In this document: positions 15,104 through 22,085 of the stretch, one piece after another
How the letters are laid out: every line of letters starts with the position of its first letter
How positions within the stretch are numbered: position 1 is the first letter of the stretch
Source of the DNA: an uncultured Bacteroides sp.
GTDB lineage: Bacteria; Bacteroidota; Bacteroidia; Bacteroidales; Bacteroidaceae
Assembly (NCBI RefSeq): GCF_900547205.1
Contig: NZ_URFY01000048.1
Span: 1-34,360, forward strand
Length of the DNA stretch: 34,360 nt
Direction: 5' to 3'
Position numbers and translations under genes: made by a program
The notes under the pieces: generated by a model
The model's database searches: none
Told to the model about the DNA's origin: nothing
What the model saw: the letters and a program-made list of their open reading frames with translations, nothing else

Positions 15104-16378
15104 TTAGTCTATCATGTCGAAGCCGCAATAAGGAACCAGTGCTTTCGGTATTCTGATACCTTCCGGCGTCTGATTGTTCTCGAGCAAAGCGGCAACGATG
15201 CGCGGCAAAGCCAGAGCCGAGCCGTTCAGTGTGTGGCAAAGTTCGGGTTTCTTTTCGGCGTTGCGATAGCGGCATTTCAGACGATTCGCCTGATAAGTGT
15301 CGAAGTTGGAAACGGAACTTACTTCCAGCCAGCGTTTTTGTGCTTCGGAGTAAACTTCGAAGTCGAAGCAAAGCGCAGCCGTAAAGCTCATGTCTCCACC
15401 GCAAAGGCGGAGGATGCGGTAGGGGAGTTCTAGTTTTTGCAACAGACTTTCCACATGGTCGAGCATCTCCTGATGCGACTGTTGTGAGTGTTCGGGCTTG
15501 TCGATGCGAACCAATTCCACTTTAGAAAATTCGTGCAGGCGGTTTAGTCCGCGCACATCTTTTCCGTAAGAACCGGCTTCGCGGCGGAAACATTGTGTAT
15601 ATGCACAGTTCTTGATAGGCAATTCTTTTTCTTCCAGAATCACGTCCCGGTAAATGTTGGTCACGGGGACTTCCGCTGTCGGAATCAGATACAGGTCGTC
15701 CACTTCGCAATGATACATCTGTCCTTCTTTGTCGGGAAGCTGTCCTGTGCCGTAGCCGGAAGCGGTGTTCACTACCGTCGGGGGCATGATTTCCAAGTAT
15801 CCCGATTTGCGTGCTTCGTCGAGGAAGAAGTTGATAAGGGCACGTTGAAGCTGTGCGCCTTTACCTTTATATACGGGGAAACCCGCACCTGTGATTTTCA
15901 CACCCAGGTCGAAGTCTATCAAGTCGTATTTCTTTGCCAATTCCCAGTGGGGCAGTGCGTCTTTAGGAAGTTCTGTCTCCATTCCTCCTATTTTTTCCAC
16001 CACGTTGTCATCGGCGCCTACACCTTCGGGCACGCTGTCGTAGGGCACATTGGGGATGGTATAAAGTACATTCAGCAGGTCGTTGGCAGCTTGTGTCATC
16101 GTAGCGTCCAGTTCTTTATTGGCTTCTTTTATTTCGGCAACACGTGTGCGTGCAGCCTCAGCTTCTTCTTTCTTGCCTTCTTTCATCAGTTGACCGATGG
16201 TGCGCGAAAGCGAGTTGACTTCTGCCAGATTCTTATCTAATAGGTTTTGTGTGCTACGTCTTTTGTCGTTGAGCGCAATTACTTGTTCAATCGCCTCTTT
16301 TGCATTTTTGAAATGCTTTTTTTCCAGTCCGCGGAGTACCGCCTCTGTGTTTTCTGTAATTTGTTTAATGGTAAGCAT
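15104..16378 (-). CDS. serS: Seryl-tRNA synthetase
   Basis: A 424-residue class II aminoacyl-tRNA synthetase that charges tRNA-Ser and tRNA-Sec. Residues 1-110 form the long coiled-coil arm that recognises the tRNA (Lys/Glu-rich, with KNLL-like repeats around 40-95). The catalytic core has TAEVPVTN, class II motif 2 in CFRREAGSYGKDVRGLNR, and motif 3 near NGSALALPRIVAALLENNQ. EVSSVSNFDTYQANR is a serine-specific segment. Length and start agree with the family. It has its own -7 element (16415-16422) and lies downstream of the rplU-rpmA terminator. Confidence 0.97.
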   Translation of the reverse strand: MLTIKQITENTEAVLRGLEKKHFKNAKEAIEQVIALNDKRRSTQNLLDKNLAEVNSLSRTIGQLMKEGKKEEAEAARTRVAEIKEANKELDATMTQAANDLLNVLYTIPNVPYDSVPEGVGADDNVVEKIGGMETELPKDALPHWELAKKYDLIDFDLGVKITGAGFPVYKGKGAQLQRALINFFLDEARKSGYLEIMPPTVVNTASGYGTGQLPDKEGQMYHCEVDDLYLIPTAEVPVTNIYRDVILEEKELPIKNCAYTQCFRREAGSYGKDVRGLNRLHEFSKVELVRIDKPEHSQQSHQEMLDHVESLLQKLELPYRILRLCGGDMSFTAALCFDFEVYSEAQKRWLEVSSVSNFDTYQANRLKCRYRNAEKKPELCHTLNGSALALPRIVAALLENNQTPEGIRIPKALVPYCGFDMID

Positions 16379-16414
16379 ATCTATACTTTTTATGAACTAT
16401 CGTTTTTAGTGCCA

Positions 16415-16422
16415 CAAAGATA
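16415..16422 (-). promoter_or_regulatory. -7 element of serS
   Basis: On the minus strand TATCTTTG (16415-16422) fits the consensus, 37 bases before the serS ATG. A TTTG lies 16 bases further upstream, shorter than the usual spacing, so the -33 element is doubtful. Confidence 0.55.
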
Positions 16423-16460
16423 AGTAAAAATGGAATAACAAACAGAAAACTTTGCATAAA

Positions 16461-16503
16461 AAAGAAAGGAGATGCAATCGCTTGGATTACATCTCCTTCT
16501 TTC
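16461..16503 (-). terminator. Terminator after rpmA
   Basis: GAGATG (16470-16475) pairs with CATCTC (16490-16495), continued inward by AATC/GATT after one mismatch and outward by the imperfectly paired GAAAG/CTTTC flanks. The minus strand then runs into CTTTCTTTTTTATG. It separates rpmA from serS. Confidence 0.75.
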
Positions 16504-16523
16504 GAATATTTTCTGTTGTTCAA

Positions 16524-16787
16524 TTATGCTTCAGTTGCAGGGATGATAGAAACATATCTTCTGTCTTCCTTGCCTACTTTGAAACTAACTGTTCCGTCTA
16601 CTAAAGCGAAAAGAGTGTGGTCTTTACCCATTCCGATGTTTTCACCCGGATGAAATTCAGTACCTCTTTGACGAATGATGATATTACCTGCTTTGCAAGC
16701 TTCTCCACCAAATATCTTAACGCCTAATCTTTTGCTATGTGATTCACGGCCGTTCTTAGAACTACCAACACCTTTTTTATGTGCCAT
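16524..16787 (-). CDS. rpmA: 50S ribosomal protein L27
   Basis: An 87-residue L27 of normal length. It starts MAHKKGVGSSKNGRESHSKR, so it has the mature-type N terminus without the cleavable extension known in Firmicutes. The N-terminal arm of L27 reaches the peptidyl transferase centre. The segment RQRGTEFHPGENIGMGKDHT is the conserved core. It follows rplU after 23 bases, the usual rplU-rpmA order. Confidence 0.98.
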   Translation of the reverse strand: MAHKKGVGSSKNGRESHSKRLGVKIFGGEACKAGNIIIRQRGTEFHPGENIGMGKDHTLFALVDGTVSFKVGKEDRRYVSIIPATEA

Positions 16788-16810
16788 TTCTTCTTACTTT
16801 TTTAAATTGA

Positions 16811-17128
16811 TTAAGCTACTACTTCTGTAATTGTTAACTCAGTGAACTGCTGACGGTGACCGTTCAGTTTTCTGTGACCTTTTCTTCTTTTCTTGTGGAA
16901 AACAAGAACTTTGTCGCCTTTAACCAAGTTTGAAACAACCTGGCAAACAACTTTAGCGCCTTCTACAGTAGGAACACCTACAGTTACGTTTCCGTCTTTG
17001 TCTACCAAAAGAACTTTTTCAAATTCTACAGTTGAACCGTTTTCAGCACCTTCGATGTGGTGAACGAACAACTTCTGACCAGCTTCTGCTTTAAATTGCT
17101 GACCGTTAATTTCTACAATTGCGTACAT
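16811..17128 (-). CDS. rplU: 50S ribosomal protein L21
   Basis: A 105-residue L21, which binds 23S rRNA in the large subunit. It starts MYAIVEINGQQFKAEAGQKL and carries the typical basic end KKRRKGHRKLNGHRQQFTE. First gene of the rplU-rpmA operon. It is preceded by a well-formed promoter and a leader of about 85 bases with possible secondary structure. Confidence 0.98.
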   Translation of the reverse strand: MYAIVEINGQQFKAEAGQKLFVHHIEGAENGSTVEFEKVLLVDKDGNVTVGVPTVEGAKVVCQVVSNLVKGDKVLVFHKKRRKGHRKLNGHRQQFTELTITEVVA

Positions 17129-17215
17129 CTTATATATAATGTATAAGTTAGCTCCGGCGGGTGGTCTTTAATCACTTAAAGAGCTCTTTATCGAACCCGT
17201 TGCGGAATAATCGGG
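17129..17215 (-). other. 5' leader of rplU-rpmA with possible structure
   Basis: The presumed untranslated leader contains CCCG (17212-17215) that can pair with CGGG (17196-17199) at the very 5' end, and the perfect 12-base palindrome AAAGAGCTCTTT at 17178-17189. GCCGGAGC follows near the start codon. Ribosomal protein operons are often autoregulated through such leaders. L21 leaders are known in Firmicutes; I do not recognise this one. Confidence 0.4.
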
Positions 17216-17217
17216 TA

Positions 17218-17249
17218 CAAAAGTAGTGTTTTTATTTGTTACAGGCAAA
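17218..17249 (-). promoter_or_regulatory. Promoter of rplU-rpmA
   Basis: On the minus strand TACTTTTG (17218-17225) and TTTG (17246-17249) are 20 bases apart, a textbook Bacteroidetes vegetative promoter. Transcription would start near 17211. Confidence 0.8.
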
Positions 17250-17352
17250 TATTCTCCCTTTAATTTTAGCAAGATATTTGCTTTTCTTTGTTTCCCTGCA
17301 TTTTGGAGAGTCGCTTTCTTTCGCATTCTCTCTCTAAGTATTTTAATGTGGA

Positions 17353-17459
17353 TTTATCTTGCACACATACATACTCTGGTTTATCTTCCTGATTTTTAAT
17401 TAGATATAGAGTGTAAGATAGTGTGTAAGATGTGTGCAAGATAAAAGTATCTTGCACAC
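17353..17459. repeat. Cluster of GTGYAAGAT direct and inverted repeats
   Basis: Three units, GTGTAAGAT (17411-17419), GTGTAAGAT (17423-17431) and GTGCAAGAT (17434-17442), are spaced 12 and 11 bases apart. Inverted copies ATCTTGCACAC lie at 17356-17366 and 17449-17459. The right unit can pair with either inverted copy: a 15-base perfect pairing of 17353-17367 with 17431-17445, or an 11-base hairpin of 17432-17442 with 17449-17459 and a 6-base loop. The two pairings exclude each other. Function unknown. Confidence 0.65.
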
Positions 17460-17665
17460 GAAATCAAGGACCTATAGATTATTGAAATGTCGGCTGCGCT
17501 GCAACGGAATGTTCAATGCGTTGTAACCTCCTGTACATAGGTATGAAACAAAGTGTATCATACAGTGAAACACTCTGTTTCAAGCTGCTGAAACTACTTG
17601 AAACTAGGGGTAATTAAAAAAAGAATTATTATCTCTCTTGGGCAAGTCGTGGAGTAAATATATCC
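17460..17665. other. Gene-free stretch with an imperfect hairpin
   Basis: The gap between the rplU promoter and the HAD gene, 17250-17665, has no convincing gene. Beyond the repeat cluster above it holds TGAAACAAAGTGT (17544-17556), complementary to 17570-17582 with one mismatch, and further GAAAC words at 17567, 17590 and 17600. The A-rich stretch at 17614-17625 would read as T-rich on the minus strand and may help end the HAD transcript, but it has no good stem. Confidence 0.4.
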
Positions 17666-18325
17666 CTATGCTTCATGAAGCTCTTGGCTATTGAGCATAT
17701 CCCCCAAATTCTCCATAATCATCCGATGCGGATATGCTCTTAATTCATCGGCAGTAGTCATTCCATTAAGTACTCCGGCAAAGTCAACTCCTGCATTTCG
17801 GGCAGTTTCGGCATCAACGGTGCTGTCTCCAATGTAGAGTGTTTCTTGCGGGGTGCTTCCTAATTGCTTCAATGCAAAGAGAACTCCTTCGGGGGATGGT
17901 TTAGCCGCCGATACATCTTCTCCACCTACAACGATGTCGAGAAAATCTTCGGGGAGATACTCTTCCAGAAAGCTCAAAATGCGGAAACGGTATTTGGTGG
18001 AGATAATGCCGATGCGGGCGCCTTGTGCTTTCAAGGCTTTGAGCGTGGAGAGTGTGTCAGGAAAAAGTTGGGTGTTTGCATTCATATACAGGTCCGCTTC
18101 CAGTCTGTATTCCTGACGGAAAGCTGTAAGTTGTTCCGGCTCAGTGATACCGGTAAGAATACTAAACGACTCTTCCAGCGTTTTGCCAATGGTGCGCTTG
18201 ATGGCTTCATCGGTAACATCCACGTACTGGTGGCGGGTAAGCACAATTCTGAAACATTTGACGATGCCACGTGACGAATCGGCTAAGGTATAGTCGAAAT
18301 CGAAAAGATAGGTTTTGTAGTTCAT
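17666..18325 (-). CDS. HAD family phosphatase, phosphoglycolate-phosphatase-like
   Basis: A 219-residue HAD hydrolase with an alpha-helical cap domain. Motif I is FDFDYTLADS (Asp9 and Asp11, nucleophile and acid), motif II has the Thr or Ser in IGIISTKYRFR, motif III the Lys in SAAKPSPEG, and motif IV is YIGDSTVDAETARNAG. This pattern fits the Gph/beta-phosphoglucomutase branch, and the substrate is a guess. The frame extends to a TTG at 18343, but a perfect -7 element at 18341-18348 overlaps that codon, so the ATG at 18325 is the start. It lies last in the minus-strand run, 37 bases after the TraB-like gene, with its own promoter. Confidence 0.87.
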   Translation of the reverse strand: MNYKTYLFDFDYTLADSSRGIVKCFRIVLTRHQYVDVTDEAIKRTIGKTLEESFSILTGITEPEQLTAFRQEYRLEADLYMNANTQLFPDTLSTLKALKAQGARIGIISTKYRFRILSFLEEYLPEDFLDIVVGGEDVSAAKPSPEGVLFALKQLGSTPQETLYIGDSTVDAETARNAGVDFAGVLNGMTTADELRAYPHRMIMENLGDMLNSQELHEA

Positions 18326-18340
18326 TGGGAAACTTTTCTG

Positions 18341-18348
18341 CAAAAGTA
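18341..18348 (-). promoter_or_regulatory. -7 element of the HAD gene
   Basis: On the minus strand TACTTTTG fits the consensus and is followed by GCAG. It decides the start codon of the HAD gene: the longer TTG start lies inside it. The -33 region has no clear TTTG. Confidence 0.6.
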
Positions 18349-18362
18349 ATAAAATACTTTCC

Positions 18363-19247
18363 TTATTTCACAGCTTCCACCGTGTATCCCTGCTTTTTTA
18401 GTAAGTTTAGCAATCCCTTTTCGCTGGGGAGGTGTAGGGCGCCGACGGCTACAAAAGTAGGAGCAGCTTTCATGATGGCAGGGAGCTTGACGGACCATGC
18501 CTTGTTGCGGTCGTAAATCATGGCATCCTCTTCTCCGGGAAGCGGGTCGCACTGATTACCCTTGCGTTCTTTGCTGACTCGAAGCATTGTGCTCAAGTCC
18601 TGTCTCATATAAGCGTCGGTCAGTTTCTTAAGGCTTTCCACTTCCGTGTCGATGTTGTTGATAGTGCACATCAAGAGCTGCGCTTGCCTTTTCAGCGAAT
18701 AGCCGTTGAACAGTAAGTTGAACTGAAACTCGGGAGTTTCCAGTCCGTCTACTTTCTTTCCGTTTGTGGTGGCTTGAGACTGGAAGAAGGTGTCGAGTTG
18801 CTCTTGCGGATTGAATTTGCCGATATGTTTAATGTAGGCTGCTACCACCACATTGTTGAGCAAGAAAGCCGGTTTGAGTTTGGGGGCCATGCTCAGGTCC
18901 ATCATCAGGTTCTCTTTGCAGAACTTATTCGCCGTAGCAAAGTCCTCGGGAGAGAGGAGTGATGTCAGAGTTGTATCGCCTTCAATCATCATCGTCTTTT
19001 GCATCTGCTGCATGGTGGCGGGAGATTGCATCTCGGACATTTTCAATTCGCCGTATACCTGCCGGGTGTCGTTCATTGCTTTCCGCAGTCCGGCGATGCT
19101 GTCCATAATGCTGAACGGTGCTAGGTGGTGTGTACCTATAATATAGGAAGGTTCGTTTAGTCCGTTGCCGGTTACTTTCCATAAAAGTTGTGCATTTGCG
19201 CTGAGCGCTACGCAGATAAATAGTACTGCTCCAATAAACGATTTCAT
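18363..19247 (-). CDS. TraB/GumN family protein, exported
   Basis: A 294-residue protein with a signal peptide cleaved after about 19 residues (ALSANA-Q). It carries the two family landmarks: GTHH at 38-41 close to the mature N terminus, and VGALHL with His272 near the C terminus. These are thought to form a metal or catalytic site related to Tiki-type metalloproteases. Bacterial TraB/GumN proteins are of unknown function, and a protease role is inference. No lipobox is seen, so it is probably periplasmic. It follows the NlpC/P60 gene by 27 bases in what looks like one envelope operon. Confidence 0.85.
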   Translation of the reverse strand: MKSFIGAVLFICVALSANAQLLWKVTGNGLNEPSYIIGTHHLAPFSIMDSIAGLRKAMNDTRQVYGELKMSEMQSPATMQQMQKTMMIEGDTTLTSLLSPEDFATANKFCKENLMMDLSMAPKLKPAFLLNNVVVAAYIKHIGKFNPQEQLDTFFQSQATTNGKKVDGLETPEFQFNLLFNGYSLKRQAQLLMCTINNIDTEVESLKKLTDAYMRQDLSTMLRVSKERKGNQCDPLPGEEDAMIYDRNKAWSVKLPAIMKAAPTFVAVGALHLPSEKGLLNLLKKQGYTVEAVK

Positions 19248-19274
19248 AATTATAATATCCTATAAAGTTGATAA

Positions 19275-19787
19275 CTAACGTATTCTGCCTCCGCTTATCC
19301 AATGCTTGGAATAATAATCTTCGCTCAACCTGCTGACGATTACTCCCCGGCTTGTGCTGGAGTGGATGAATTTCCCGTTCTTCAGATAGATGCCTACATG
19401 GGCTACTTTCTTTTTCGAACGGCGGCTACTAAAGAAAACTAAGTCTCCCTCTTTGAGGTTTCGTTTGGCTATTTTGTTACTCTTATTTTTCAGCTCTTCC
19501 GTGTTACGCGGCACTTGCGTGCGATACACTTTCCGATATATCTGATACACCATGCCCGAACAGTCGGTTCCTCTTTTTGAATCTCCGCCGCCGCGATAAG
19601 GTGCACCTATCCAGTCGGCGGCTTCCAGATAGAGTTTGTGATTATCTTCAAGATGAATGTCAACGCCCAGCAAGATGGAAGCTCGCGCCAACGCCTGATA
19701 GTCCAAGCGTGGAGCCGACGTGCGGCAAGAACTGAGAACAGCCGTCAGCACTGCCAATATGAAAAATAGTTTGAAGTTAGCTTTCAT
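19275..19787 (-). CDS. NlpC/P60 family lipoprotein, probable cell wall hydrolase
   Basis: A 170-residue lipoprotein with lipobox LSSC (Cys21). The NlpC/P60 domain has the catalytic cysteine in GTDCSGMVYQIY (Cys76) and the catalytic histidine in VAHVGIYL (His130), with His142 in KFIHSS as the likely third residue. Such enzymes cleave the D-Glu-to-diamino-acid bond in peptidoglycan stem peptides. It compares well with Spr/MepS-type proteins, which are small single-domain lipoproteins. It lies between the ABC ATPase gene (35 bases upstream) and the TraB-like gene. Confidence 0.92.
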   Translation of the reverse strand: MKANFKLFFILAVLTAVLSSCRTSAPRLDYQALARASILLGVDIHLEDNHKLYLEAADWIGAPYRGGGDSKRGTDCSGMVYQIYRKVYRTQVPRNTEELKNKSNKIAKRNLKEGDLVFFSSRRSKKKVAHVGIYLKNGKFIHSSTSRGVIVSRLSEDYYSKHWISGGRIR

Positions 19788-19822
19788 CCTTTGCCTTTCA
19801 TTTTTAATATTATATTGCCCCT

Positions 19823-20527
19823 CTATCCTTCTACATTGAAGTAATCCTCCAGTTCCTGCTCAGCCGAGTTGTTCTCGTTGATAATATCCCGGATAATCAC
19901 CCCATTTTCAAGCACGGCAATACGCGGACACACATCTACGGTGTGATTCAGATTGTGGCTGGAGATGATAACCGTAGCTCCCTGTTCCTCATTATATTTC
20001 CTGAGCATATGCTTGATGATGGACTGAGAACTAGGGTCGAGGAAGTTGAACGGTTCGTCGAGTATCAACAGTTGCGGATGGTGAAGCATGGCGGAGATGA
20101 TACCAATCTTTTGCTTGTTTCCGGCAGAGTAGTTGCGGATAAGTTTCTTGTTTCCAATCACTTCTCCGTTCATGAACCGCTCGAAAGGAACCAATCGCTC
20201 GTCCACTTCTTCCTTCTTCAAGCCATACATCTTTCCGATGAAGTAGAAATATTCCTCCGGAGTGAGATAGTCAATCAGGAATCCGTCGTCGATAAAGGCG
20301 CCTGTGAAGGCTTTCCAGTCTTCGATCTGGCTCACGTCGATATCATTAATAACCACTTTCCCATCATCTGCCTTCAGCAAATCCAACATCAAGCGGAAGA
20401 GCGTTGTTTTACCGGCACCGTTGTTTCCTACCAATCCGAGCATATCTCCTTGATTGATTTCGTAGTGTTCTATGTCTACGGCAATCTTCTCACCGAAGTT
20501 CTTTTTAAGTTTGTCAATAGTAATCAT
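19823..20527 (-). CDS. ABC transporter ATP-binding protein
   Basis: A 234-residue ABC ATPase. Walker A is GNNGAGKTTL, the Q-loop region reads FIDDGFLIDYLTPEEY, the signature is NYSAGNKQKIG (a variant of LSGGQ), Walker B is LLILDEP, and the switch histidine lies in ISSHNLNH. The layout matches two-component exporters of the Bacteroidetes DUF5687 type. The frame can be read from a TTG at 20536, but the ATG at 20527 is preferred. It follows the permease by 38 bases and forms a pair with it. The cargo is unknown. Confidence 0.92.
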   Translation of the reverse strand: MITIDKLKKNFGEKIAVDIEHYEINQGDMLGLVGNNGAGKTTLFRLMLDLLKADDGKVVINDIDVSQIEDWKAFTGAFIDDGFLIDYLTPEEYFYFIGKMYGLKKEEVDERLVPFERFMNGEVIGNKKLIRNYSAGNKQKIGIISAMLHHPQLLILDEPFNFLDPSSQSIIKHMLRKYNEEQGATVIISSHNLNHTVDVCPRIAVLENGVIIRDIINENNSAEQELEDYFNVEG

Positions 20528-20565
20528 GATTCTCAATGTTTTAATAGTTTATGACTCATGAGCAT

Positions 20566-22059
20566 TTATTGGCGGCTGTCTCTGAAGCCTTCCATGTTCT
20601 CGTATCGCCGTTTCATGAAGCGATGGTATACATTCCTTATCCATAGGGGAGAGGTCAGCACAAATCCCACGCCGATGATGAGCAGGATGATGTAGGCAGT
20701 TGTTTCACCCAGAAACGCATTCAGCGTAGTAAACAAAATCAGCGGAACACCGAAAGCACCAAAGTTTACTAACATCTGTACGCCGCTATTGGTTTGACGG
20801 CTCGTCACTTTCTGGTTCAGCGGAACGGTCTGCTTGTTGTAAACAGCCAGTTGGAAGAAGCAGAAATAGATAAAGCCGATGGTATAGAAGAACCAGGCAA
20901 AAGCGCCCAGTAGTGTAAGTTTATTCATTATGATGGCGGGAATCATTAATACGAAAGGAACGATTTCGCCAATACTATATAGGTAGTATTTTGCTTTCAG
21001 CAGACTCATGATTGATTCTTTGCGAGACATCAGTCCGTCGATATAGTTGCCTTCGAATGACATAATCTGCGAAAGGATAATCATTCCGAAAGCGGCAAAG
21101 TTGTATACACAGATGAAAGAGGTCATAACATTGCCGTCATAGACACTTGAGAAACTGAGTGCGCAGGTGAATATAGCCACCAATATAACGACGCTGCGCA
21201 ACGAACCCTTGCAGCGGCGGTTGCGTAACAGCATTTTCAGTTCCAGTCGCATATATTCGCCGACTTCTCCGTAGCGTTCGAAGAATCGGTATTCGGAGAC
21301 GTTCTTAATCTGGCTGTCGTCTACCTTAGCCAGTTCTGCATAGATAAGTCCCGACATCATCTTGCGGTTAATCAGCCACAGGATGGCTATCACAATGAGG
21401 ATGCCAAGAAAATAAAGGATGTTTCCCTCGATAAATCCGTCGCCCATATCCATAAAGAAATAATAAAGGAAACTATCTTCGGGAAGGAGAAGGAGGCAGC
21501 CGATGCCCGCATAGAAAGCGATAGGCATCAGAATCCACCAAATACGTTCATTGATAAGTGTGCGGCACAGCAAGTACCAGTAATTGTTGGCTATGATGAG
21601 TAGCCAGATACCTATAAGATAGGTGATAACGCCAAAGACACCGAAAAACTTGGTGATAGTGATAATGGAAAAAGGGACAAATAAGAATAACCAGATGAGG
21701 TTGAATAAGTTAAGTCCCGAGCGGATGAGTAGGAAGTCGATGACACGATTCCGTTTCACCGGCAGCAGGAGGTACGGTTTTACCTCCTGCGTCGGTGTTT
21801 TTTGGAATGGAACACGCATCATGAAATCTAATGCCAGAATAAAAATCAGGACGACGGCGTTCATTATATGATATGGTTCCCGGTTGGGAACCATATCTGC
21901 AAATGCGAACCCGAACGTAGTACCGAAGAATATCAGGTATCCCGCCCAAAAAGCGCCCATGACGTAACCGAGAATCTTTGCAAATTTGTTCTTCTCATAC
22001 ATCGGATGCCGTTTGGCGGCGAGTCTTCCATGTTTACGTAGTTCGTTGAATATCATCAT
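20566..22059 (-). CDS. DUF5687 family ABC transporter permease
   Basis: A 497-residue membrane protein with about 12 hydrophobic segments, starting MMIFNELRKHGRLAAKRHPM, as in the Bacteroidetes DUF5687 permeases that travel with an ABC ATPase. A cytosolic stretch at about 240-290 (YAELAKVDDSQIKNVSEYRF) separates two membrane halves, which suggests a fused pair of permease domains working with a dimer of the downstream ATPase. No substrate-binding protein is seen, which favours export or a mechanical role over uptake. It follows the M16 peptidase gene by 26 bases without a visible promoter. Confidence 0.85.
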   Translation of the reverse strand: MMIFNELRKHGRLAAKRHPMYEKNKFAKILGYVMGAFWAGYLIFFGTTFGFAFADMVPNREPYHIMNAVVLIFILALDFMMRVPFQKTPTQEVKPYLLLPVKRNRVIDFLLIRSGLNLFNLIWLFLFVPFSIITITKFFGVFGVITYLIGIWLLIIANNYWYLLCRTLINERIWWILMPIAFYAGIGCLLLLPEDSFLYYFFMDMGDGFIEGNILYFLGILIVIAILWLINRKMMSGLIYAELAKVDDSQIKNVSEYRFFERYGEVGEYMRLELKMLLRNRRCKGSLRSVVILVAIFTCALSFSSVYDGNVMTSFICVYNFAAFGMIILSQIMSFEGNYIDGLMSRKESIMSLLKAKYYLYSIGEIVPFVLMIPAIIMNKLTLLGAFAWFFYTIGFIYFCFFQLAVYNKQTVPLNQKVTSRQTNSGVQMLVNFGAFGVPLILFTTLNAFLGETTAYIILLIIGVGFVLTSPLWIRNVYHRFMKRRYENMEGFRDSRQ

Positions 22060-22085
22060 TTGTATTGATATACTAAAGATTTTCT

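Noticed and set aside
17266..17457. A 63-codon minus-strand frame (starting MQDTFILHTSYTLSYTLYLI)
   Set aside because: It overlaps the repeat cluster, which explains its repeated Tyr/Thr words, has no promoter or ribosome binding site of note, and no family resemblance.
17544..17582. A rho-independent terminator for the HAD gene
   Set aside because: The stem is not followed by a T-run on the minus strand and lies 84 bases beyond the stop codon.
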